NCBI GenBank assembly: GCA_942159475.1
Contig: OW804094.1
Location: 132,914,755 to 132,978,754 of the forward strand
Reading direction: 5' to 3'
Length of the DNA: 64,000 nucleotides
From: Sthenelais limicola
Lineage: Eukaryota > Annelida > Polychaeta > Phyllodocida > Sigalionidae
The notes under the pieces are model-generated. The model had not been told where the DNA came from, did not search any database, and was given only the letters and a program-made list of their open reading frames with translations. The position numbers and the translations under genes were made by a program. Positions within the stretch are counted from its first letter, which is position 1; each line of letters opens with the position of its first letter. Positions 25,001 to 36,600 of the stretch are shown here, one piece after another.

Positions 25001-28000
25001 TTTTCTTCCAAATTATTCATTTCGGTGCACATCAGAATTCCATTATTTTCAAAATATACAAAAAATTTTCAAAATATACAATAAATTAAAGATGGGGAAT
25101 CCTCGAGGAAATAAGATTGTTTTAGGATATCACTCCCTAGATAGGTATAACAAATTGCAGCGTTCTTTTCAGCTTCTGTTCTTTTGTTACCTCAAATTGC
25201 CACTGGAGGACAGAAAAATCCAAAAATAATGAAAATTTCGAGGAAAAGGCCATGAGTTCGTGAAAAAAAAAACTGTATATGCAATTTTTCTCCTTTCAGT
25301 ATACAACTCTTCCATTCTACAGCACTAAAAGAATCAAAGAAAGATAGCATTGAGAAAAGTAGTTTTGGGTCGATTTAGCTGGGAATACAGCTTTAAAAGA
25401 GGAAGGACGATGGTACTCACCTGAAGAAATCAGGAGAAACATCAAGGTCTTCCTCGATAATAATGACGTATTGTGCCTTCTGAAATACAAAAGATTAAAT
25501 TTGAAATGGCAGAATCAGACATAAATGTGACACAACTCGCGTCCTGTTTAAAATAGTGCTCAAACATAAAGCAATTATTGTTTAAGACACAAAGAGATGG
25601 TGCAAGATAAGTAACACTATACACGTCCTTGTATAAACTGGGTGTCTCAGCATTACTCGTCCCTTCAATACATGTGTGAAAAGCACGACCACTTTGATGT
25701 TGTAGCTAGTTATCTATCCTAGTCTTTGTCTATAGTATCTGTCACACAATGGGATGCGCTTGACAATCAATGTAAACCCTACCCTCCCAACCCTAAGATA
25801 TTGATAATTATCATAAATATTTGCAAAAGGGGATTTGTATGTGCATGTCTGTTACTGCGAATGCTGGGGGTGGATTCTGTTCAACTTTGAAAACAAAATT
25901 TAATATTTTAGCAGGACTTTTATCAGAAATAGGTGGAATATTTGTGCCATTATTCCTGCCTGTATTGATGATCTATGTACTCCAAATGCATGGTGGGAAA
26001 GATGAAGAATTCTGTTATCACATCACGGATGACACATGAGTACCGATAAATAATCTATGCTAATCACAGAGTGTTTTCTCTACCCTTTTCACTGATATAC
26101 CACTCCCACAATTCCATGCGATTCAAGATTTAAGGTGGTGCATATGCAAGTCCCCTATTGGGTAGTGTGACACTATTAGTACTTTGAAGAGGAAAGTTCA
26201 AAATTTCCCGAGAACAAAGGAGAAATGATCATATATAGCAGTGTAAAGGTTAAGACTGAACACTTTCTGCTAATATGCAGTGTCCCTATTCATCACATCT
26301 TCGTTTATTTGATATAATAACGGTTCTGAGCTACGTAGTCACACATTTTGGATATTAACTTCTCTGATATCAGATGAACTGAGAGTATTTATACCCTAGG
26401 ACTACATACTATGATTAGTACTAAGTATACAAGGATATTTATAAACGGGTCTGAATGTTTCTCTGTAACAAGAGTCAAGCAAACAACCCGAAGCGATCGA
26501 GCAATCATTAAGTCAAGCAGAATGTATTGATGCTAAAGGCGTGGGCGAATTTCTGTACAAGGGAGTAAAACCTAGACAACTACATTGAAATTTTGTTTAA
26601 AGATCTAGTAGTAAGTAGTCAGGACAGTAATAAAACCAGTAGAAATAATGCCATTACGTTTATTCAAACAAGAGGACATTTGACGAAAGCGTGGTACATC
26701 TATTCAAAATGTATGAATAATAGTATTTTAATATTTCTCTATTTGGATGACAAAAAACGAATTCTTAAAAAAAGAAAAAAAAAAGATTATTGTGATAGGG
26801 AACAAACAGGGGCCAGTGAGACGCTTAGATCAGGTCCCACTTAAGTCGTTGAGATTTTTATTTTTTTCACAAAAAGAAAACGAAATTAAAATTTGTCATA
26901 TTAGAATCACGACTTATTGGAGTCACTACAGCCCCGACCGAGGAATAAGACTATCAGTGGGCTAGTTTATCACCTCCTGAAAGACTAACAATTTATAAGC
27001 AAGTTTTATGGCTATCGCTAGTTTGATAGTACGTAACACAGGTTTATAAGCGTTTAAACCTAGCCTTTCCCCTACTTCCTTCCCTGTCCCGCCTTTTTTT
27101 AAAAAAAATAAACCCTTTCTTATTTTATATTTACAAGAGTCCGTAATAGACTTAGAATAAGTTGCTAAAACGAAACGAAAACTGCTCTTGATTCATCATC
27201 GACTTTACTGCATGATTCTTGGTCAGTGCTAATAATTTTTGAAAAACATCTTCACCATTGGCTATATATACGATATTGTATTTGGGATTGATGAACGGCA
27301 GCTAGAAGGTTCCATGAAAAGAAATGAAATAGTATGGCTCTCTTACAGGGAAAAGGTTGAACGATGCCGTGATGCTGGCCTTATAATGCTGAGCTATGCG
27401 CGCGTTCTTCACGCCGATTGGTGTGTGCTGGATCCCACGTAAGCCAAACAGTTTGGTAACCTCTAAGGGGACCTGTAAAATATAAACATGTACCAAAGCA
27501 TTAACGTGTGTCAATATGCGCCCACAGCAAACAAAGGAAGTTGCAAAGCAGCAACTCCTTGACGTCATAAGTAGAAAATAACTACACTTGATTTCTCTAT
27601 CTGTATAGAGATCAGTCACAATTAACTACAAATAGTTACATATGTACAGAGATCCATCAGTATAAGTGATGTTGTCGTATTGGATCCACCATAATAAGCC
27701 CAGGGTTGTACGATTGTCGAAGGTCACCAATGTTAAGCCCTACACTTTAAAGTCTTGTATCCACCAAACCGATTTTCTCTACATGGGGGCAGTCAGCGAA
27801 CGGATTGAGAAACAGCCTGACGATTGGATTCATTCAATCTAGACTGCGCTGACGACTGCCAGTCAGCTACCTTCAACTTTCATGCATCTCCACTCCCCTC
27901 TGTCTTTCATCCGACTGCCCTCGTCAAGATAGCCGACACAGTGTAGAAGGGGCTTAAGCAGAATGGATGTATTATAACGAGAGTTGTTTGCCATCAATGC

Positions 28001-31000
28001 CATTCAGCATTTACTCATCATAATACAGCCATGCCTTTAATTGTATAGAGGCTGGTTAGAAGTGTGCAATTCGCAGTGGATTCGTCTGATCATCTTATTG
28101 CATTACACATTCAATATATAGCCTTACAGGTTTTAACGTAGAGACATGGGTCATCTGGAACCTAACTTGCAAGATAGAGATAACAAAGATAAAAAACCTG
28201 ATAGATAACAACAAGTGACAATCTTCTGACGTGTCAGAAAGATGATTCTGGGGTGTAGTCGCAATTATAAGCAATTATAACTAATAATTACACAATATTA
28301 CAGATTCTAAGTTCATGTATAGGCAAATCAACATGACGGGCCTATAAGTCTGGGCCTATAAGTCCCGGGGCCTATAGAACTAGTTCCCGAATAATAATAT
28401 ATCCTTGCTGACCAAACAGCTTTCCAGACATTATAGTCAAATCAACATGACATATCATTCAACGAGGCTCATAAGAGTTTATATTGAGTGATACTATAGC
28501 CTATACATTAGCAGATTTCTAGCGATTTCAACCATATTTGTTCATTTTCTAACAGAATTACGCAGTTGATTTCATCACCGTTTTTGTAAGGTTTCGCTGC
28601 TTGCGATTAGCCGTGTAATGATTAACCAACGACTGAATATAAATGCTTTTTTAATCTAACCTTGTTTTCAACCTCATATGCCAGGATTATTGTGTAAAAT
28701 CATTCAAAGCGCTCAGAAAGCCTGTTGATGTTAGTTCGACAGAATGTGTAATGATTAACCATCGGCTGAAAATAAATATATGAACGTCTAAGCTAAGCTT
28801 GTCGAAATAAATCTAACCAACCTTTTTATTACGATTTCACCGATCGCACATGCTGCACCATGTTTCCGATCTGTTTCTGGTCGCTGACACAATAATATCC
28901 GTATAATCTGTGTAAATGAGCCATGTCGACTTCAAATACTATCCAAACAATAGTTTATGAACATATTAACGTCTGACGATATTCCTTTCGGTGGAAATAT
29001 CACGATTTCACCACCTCCAACTCTTCGGAACCATGCTTCTGACGCCATGTTTGTTTGCTTTGGCCCATGCGCATGCGCGTTTCTACCTACGGTTAGGCGA
29101 TTGTGTTGCCGGGGCTTCTCGCTGTACACGCGGTGGTGGGCCTTGTCGCCGGCACGATGGACCTTCGTGCTGGCGGACCCTTATGTCCACCGAGTCATTA
29201 GAGCCCCGGCCTATGCTCGTGGATACTACAAAAGCCGTAATAATTAACTATCGACTGAATATAAATGACTGAACGTCTAATCTAACCTTGTTTTCAACCT
29301 CATATGCCAGGATTATTGTGTAAAGACATTCGAATCGCTCAGAAAGCAGTTTTATTTTGTTTCTGACGTCATGTACACAAGGGGCCTTGTGAGGCTTTGC
29401 GCGCCGATCGCTTATAGCAACGATAATAAGAATACAAATTCTCGAGGCAAACACAACTGACAAAGGCTTGGAAATCGAACGAAACGAAGCATATCGAATG
29501 AAATATGACCAACCTCTTTATTTGTATAATCAAACCAGTATATTTTTCACATCTTTCACGATTCTACACGCTTCGAGCGGGCCCTGGCCGGCCAAGACGA
29601 GTGGAATCGGTTTGCGCATGCGCGTCAAAATCTGGGTCGGGATCTGGGTCGGGATCTGGGTCAAGGTAATCACGTGATCGGAGGTGTGGGTAGGATCGGG
29701 GTCGTCAAAATCTGGGTCGGGATCTGGGTCGGGATCTGGGTCAAGGTAATCACGTGATCGGAGGTGTGGGTTGGATCGGGGTCAGGGTAGGGCTTGGGTC
29801 TGTCCACGTGGACAATGTGTGGTTAGGACGTGCACGGGAACGTGCGCGCCAGCTCGCCTTTGGATTGGTTTAGACATGGGTTCAAGTGTGGGGTCAAATT
29901 ATTCTATGACCTACTAGACCGGTATTGGGGTCAACGTCTTGTCGGAGCGGTGTACCACTTCCGGCCCGACCAGCAGTTCGTAGACACGGGAAATATCAAG
30001 TCCACGGGCCTTGGCACGGACCCATAGTAATTCTGGGGTGGGGTTGGGCCACCCCAGAAAAAACCATAAACTGATGAATAGACCGAAATAAATAGTCTAG
30101 ATAGAGGCAGATTTTCTACCACGGACGTCATAGAGCATATTGGCATTAATTTTAATTCCACGATCAACCTAGCCTAGCCTAGCTTAATCACATAGGGCCT
30201 AACTGTCATTTGTGAAAACTCCCTATTGTTCGTCGTAACGTTATCCATCAATTATTAGAATGTGGACACATGTAAGGGTGGGAATCTGAGCGGTTGTAAA
30301 GTAAGGCTGTTATATAGAGAGAGGAGAGAGGGAGAGGGAGGGAGGGGGAGGGGGAGGGAGGGAGAGAACGGGAGAGAGAAGGAGAAAGGGGGAGAGAAGA
30401 AAGAAGAGAGAGGGAGAGAGAGAAAAAGAAAAATGGGGGAAAGTTGCGTCATCCCGATCTCTTGGTAATCGTTTGTGGGAAACTTAACACATAAGATCCT
30501 TCTCAAATAAGGACTAAAAGCTTTCTCCATTTGCTCGTGTCCTGAAGAAAAATAGCAAGGCAGTTAATTCTGAGGCGCAATCCAACATGGGGCAGTACAT
30601 TAGGTAGAAGGGAAGTCAATGACCCCCTTTTCACACGGACACCCCACACTTTTGACGTCGATATATGAACCAAGTACCCCGTACAGCCGATGTTCCGTCC
30701 TCGTCACACATTTCCAACTCACAGCATCTCTTTAATTTTCACGAAAAACACCCCAGAGTTATATCACACTCGTGGCCTCTTAACGGACGTGGCCTCGTAA
30801 CTATTATTATTCCACAATCAATAATGAATAGCACATGGCCGATACCCTCGCCATTTTAACACTTCCTACAGGGCACATTGAGGGGAGGATATGTACAAAA
30901 GCTCAAAAACTTGCTCCCCAGGACTGGACCAATGACAAGGTGGCAATTTATTTAGAGAGTAAATCTTGTGGGGACATGGATCCTTGACAGCTGCCATCAC

Positions 31001-32364
31001 TCACCCGGACTGGCCTCATCATCTGTCTCCGGAAACAAATAGTCCTTTCCGGGTACTTCAAGTCGGACATAGAACCATTATGATATATGGATCAATACTG
31101 ACCATGCAGAGGTTAAAGCAGCATGCTGATGATAGGCTCGAGGCAAGACTGATGGTCCATCCAGCCCTGTTCTAACTCTAACCTATATTTCCTGGGGGAT
31201 ATGTTTTAAAGGTCATCCTTCATCTGTATTTGATTTTAATTTGAGGGACGACCGTCGCACTAATAACACTAAGGCCCCAGTTCCACTACACCAGCTCACA
31301 TAACAAATTACTTTTGGACTAGAATTTATTTTTACATTCTTTATCGATAATAATAAGTCAAATAGGAAGTGCATTTCTGGATTTACCAGGTCTTCAGAAA
31401 CCAGAAAATCTCCCCGTTCAGTAACCGACGGATTCTTCCAAGACTGGTACAGCGACTGGAAAAACGGCTTAGTGAATACGAGCTTTAATATAGCGGTCCA
31501 AGGTTCCTCATCCACCACAGTACCATCAATCACATGAATATTAATAACAATGGGCGTGGTTGGGTGACATCCAGAAACGAGAACCAAAAATACTATTAGT
31601 TAATTTACCAATCTAAGAAAGTATATTTCCCTGTTGGCGCGCATATTTAAGAGAGGGCTGGGAGAGAGAGGGAATGTTTCCCACGTTCCACTTGCTGATC
31701 TGTGTATCGGAAATGTTCCAAGCGGCGGCAATTTATTGCGGCAGCTGTGTTAGGTCCTATCTCAGGGGAAATAGATGATCTTAGACTATTGAACTAGGCT
31801 GCGTATTCTTCCATCATATATTTGTTCCCAGTAATTCCTGTTGATACAGGGCATCTAATCGAATAAGGACCTTAATGCACCAAAAGAGAGAGAAGCTCCT
31901 TGATAAGTAGTTGTGGCCGAGGAAATTTAATCTGTGACTGGTATAAAACCAACGTGTATAGATCAAATGCAAACGTGTTGGAGAATGACAGGAAGATATC
32001 CCCCTCCCTATTAGAGATTTCAAATGGCGCTGGCGATGGGAATTAATGTCTTAAAATCGAATAACGAAAATCACTGAAAGTGCTGGAAGTTCTCAACAAA
32101 GCCTCTCATTCTCACTTTTGAGTAGACGGGAGGAGATGAACTATGCACGAAAGACCTTGAACGAGGCAAATATCAGGTGTTTACTTCAGGGGAAGTCATT
32201 TTTCTTTTGGAGAGGAGGCTATTTCCAGCCTTGAAATCTTACGCAGGGAAATGATGTCGTATGGGAAATATATGAAAACGGAAACCTTGTGGCAGGCGGT
32301 AGAGAGAGAGGGTGGGGGGGGGGGAGAGGGAGAGGGAGGAAGAGAGACAGGGAGAGAGGAACAT

Positions 32365-32399
<35 letters not shown>

Positions 32400-33580
32400 A
32401 GAGGGGAGAGAGAGGGACATAGAGGAAAACTGAGAAAGAGAAAGAGAGACAAAGACAGAGAGTTTGATGACAACTAAAACCTAAAGACATCAGTATGATG
32501 TTTAACACACACGCGACCTTGTGGTGCGCATCAATTGGATGTTTGGAAACTAAGGATAACTAATGTGTCTCGTCAACATCAATAATGCAGCATGACCAGC
32601 CAAAGAATCGATCAATCCATTCTCCCCAGGCCTATATATTCTGCCCTTCAATCCCAGATAATGACACCCAATGTAGATGATTCAGAATCGATATTCAGCC
32701 CCGAAATATGAAAACAAAAACTAAATCTAAATATATAATTTCAAATCAGACAAGGACATTCTTTGCTTCCTCTTTATTTGGTGCTGAGTCGGCGTAACGA
32801 GCCATGCAACAGTACATGCATGTATTGTGCGTTGCATGTCATCATGGACAACATGAAAGGCGCATGTAAAGGTATAGCTTCGACAACAGCCACGCCACAG
32901 GAAAATGACTGTGCTGTGGTGTAATCCCTGTGATATAGGAAAACATCTTGATACGTATTGAAACAGGAAAACAGAATGAGACTAAAACTTTTGAGAGCAA
33001 GTCACGCACTGCCATAAAAAGTTTATTTGCCTTGGCAGTATCCTTGTCAGGTTTGGAAAAAATACTTCATACATTTACCGTAAGCGACCCATTCTATTCA
33101 AAACAAAAAGAATTTCGTAGGAGAAAGTGAGTATATGAAAGTCCCTCCATTTCCCATTTCTTTCTGTGACTCTGTTTATCTGTCTGTTCCTCTCCCTTTT
33201 ATATCTTCTCTCTATCATCCAACGAGATAAATCAATTACATATCCCGCAAATCTTGAATGTGAAACTGCGTGCCCGGTACTAGAGAGTATGTGAGCCCAC
33301 GCAAGTAAAAACATTCTTGAGTTGATAAGCAATGCTTCTGATTCCGATCCCAAATCTAAAGTTTCACACAATACGGTTTCTATATTGCCATGTGTCTCTC
33401 TGTCTCTGTCCCTCTGTGTGTCTGTGTCTCACACACACAAGCCTTCTGTGCTTATTCAACCTATCTCAAAGGTAGGGTGAGAGAGAGATAGAGAGAGTGA
33501 GAGATGGAAATAGGGAGAGAGAGATAGAGAAAGAGAGAGTGAGATATATATATAGACAGAGAGTGTGAGATATAGTTAGA

Positions 33581-33649
<69 letters not shown>

Positions 33650-33661
33650 CGAGAGAGAGAC

Positions 33662-33694
<33 letters not shown>

Positions 33695-36600
33695 CAGAGA
33701 GACAGACAGACAGACAGACAGAGAGCAAATGAGAAATGAAGAAGAGATGGAAGAAAGAGAGAAACCATTTCCATGAAATTGAAAGCTGGGCCTGCCTGTA
33801 CATCACATAGGCGGAAGTCAACTCTGACCCTCCGTATACATAATGCATTGTGAGCAAGCTTTGACTTTGTGCGCGGTAAATCTGCCCAGATTCGATATAT
33901 TGACACTAAAAGGAGATAACAAGGAGCAAACCACCTCACGTAACTACCATACTCTATGACACCCAACATGGATAACGTTCACATAGAGCAAGCACACCAA
34001 CCCCCACTAACACACGCGGAAAGAGGAGGGGAAATGGCTGGACCATTTACTCCCTTTACAGGATAACATATGGCGTCCATAGATCTAAGTAAATCGGTGA
34101 ATGTCCATATGCTTTCTTGTGATCTGGTATTCTTTTTGATATCAAATCCTTGTGTTTCTATCCAAAATGGTTTCTACTGCTCAGATTCCTCTGAGTATAG
34201 TTACAGGAAGCAAACATTCACCGCGGGCAGACATACCTGTCACCAGGCCGAGAATGGGAATACAGAAATCAGAGTCGCACGCAGAGTGGAGAGAGAGACA
34301 GGGGGAGAGGGAGAGAGAGAGAGACAGACAGACAGACAGAGACAGACAGAGGGAGAAATGCAGTACAATGGGTGGATGGGTGTAGAACACCGTTATACAG
34401 GTGTAGAACTCCGTTATACCTTGTTATAGTTAGTTATGTAAACTTCTTTAATAAAAAAAGAAGAGGGAAGACTTTCAATGTATTTTTATACAGCGAAAGA
34501 ATTAGTCAGGCTTCTTTTATATATATCCCTTTACAGTAAATACATATCTCAGCACAGCGATTCCCTTTTGATCCTTTATCAGTAATATGATATAGATCTC
34601 TAGATGGACTTCTTACATAACTTCCCTCACATTTAACATTTTATTTGTAAAGCATGTCCAACACTGGACATGGAATTTGACCGCGCGGGAAAAATTAATT
34701 TTCTACCAAACCATGCTAAGTCCCTGTCTGTTCCCGTGGTATCGCAGTACTACTCATTGCGGTGATTCATTATTTCTCATTTAGTAACAATTTCAATCAC
34801 CTAAATCAATCGCCTTAAATACAACATTTTTTACACATTTGCGACTATTGCGAAATAGAAGCTTCCCAACTAAGTCAGTTAAAAATTACATAGAAGGAAC
34901 GGGGCTGTACTTCTTAATCTATTAGCAAGTGATCCTAATACTGCATAGGAGGGAGTAGATTGTACACACGAAGGAATAAGTACTGCATTCCTACTTTGGT
35001 GACACATCCCTTCTGTCAAAAGATATTGCTGGATTTAAGTTACTGAAGATTGTATCACTTTGGGGCTTATTGAATTAAATATAAGAGCGCATATGGATAG
35101 GTTTATACTAATTTATCACCCAGTTGTCCCTGTGCATTCTCTTAGATGTTCATTTGTTGCAGGCAGTTCGAGGGAACCCTCAAAGGCAATGCAATTACAA
35201 GATGATACACGGACACCCCATCAATTATCAAATCTTAGTTTATCCCAAAGCTATAGATTGTCCCTTCCGAGAAGCTCCGCCGTTGGGCCCTACAGATCCT
35301 TACCACAGAATGAAGCGAGAAACTCGAGATTTGACAGTTTTAAGCACACTGTCGTAATTATCGTAACATAATGCGATACAAAATAACTAAGAAATACGCG
35401 GGGATGCGGGTGGGCCAGGCAGGTGACAGAAGGCCCCAGGTTTCTCACAGTCACTCGGCCATTTTGTACAATTGTGAAATATGGATAAATAAATAAATAA
35501 ATAAATAAATAATAAATAAATAAACTAAAGGGGGGGGGGGATTAAATAATTCAACACGGAACGGAATAAGAAATATATAAATATGCGATATGCGGAGTTT
35601 ACTTCATTTTTGGCATCGGAAAACAGCAGGAGATATTTTGCGTTGGAGAATATTTTATAACGGAGAATTACTGAATTAACTTTTGTGTTGGTGAATATTT
35701 TCCGGAGAATTACTGAATTAACTAAATCTAAAGTGTAGTGCCCCCAGGTAGAAAAGAGAGGCTGGCCCAGGCGGGAGTCCAACCCGCTAAATATCTGGGC
35801 CTCTACGGTTCAAGGACAGTCATGACTAACTACCCTTGTCACTCCAACCAAGGTCACCCCCAGGGGATACTCCTCATTCCATGTTTGGACGCAAGTCTAA
35901 CGTTGTCCCACGTGAGTGTCCAACCACAGCACCAATTCTAGTGAGCCTAGATAAAAAAGGACATGGGCCTTCCCTACGCGGGAATCGAACCCGCGACCCC
36001 CCTATTACATGTCTGGTGATCCACCATCTGAGCTACCAAGACTGCCTATTCTATCTTCGACCCTAAGGGAAGGGACAGTTTCAACAGCTTTTAACTGTGG
36101 GTCGTCAAGATGGCTACTTCTACCCATGTCACATGAACCCAAGGTAGCTCAGGGCTACTCTATAAGTGGCTTAGCAAATTCAGGGAAAGCAAGGTTCTTT
36201 GGGAGTGAGAGTAGGTCAGTTATGTGACAGTAGAAGGGATATGATTGGTAGCTATAGTCTGGGAAACGAGAGGCACTCAAAGGCAAATTATATGGTTTCA
36301 TAAAAGAGAAGGCACCATACATCATAATGCATGGACCTTGTAATGATGGAATCGATACGTCGTTATTGTAACAACCTATGGGAAGAAGGAAATCCTGGAA
36401 AGCTAATAGTACAGCCATGAATTCTGAGACGGAGATCTCTGAGACAATATTGAAGTGTTAACAATGACTGGATTGAGTTCAGTGGTTACGCCCAGGGAAG
36501 GTGTCGCACCTTCCTCTCGTTTTAAAACGGGAAAAGAAAGAAAAAAGCTTTGAAGTTTGCAGACAAAGGTTAACAAGAGAACTTACTCGATGTGTTTCTA

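Noticed and set aside
28957..29272. Two overlapping frames in the GC-richer part of intron 10
   Set aside because: Neither matches a family. Low stop-codon density is expected from the base composition there.
31213..31587. 124-residue minus-strand frame in intron 10
   Set aside because: No family resemblance. Inserting it between exons 10 and 11 would interrupt the conserved DGYFE-VPLEV junction.
33466..33969. 167-residue minus-strand frame rich in serine, leucine and histidine
   Set aside because: It is the translation of a (GA)n/(CAGA)n microsatellite. The same holds for frames at 32196-32508, 30255-30530, 56513-56902 and 59290-59623.
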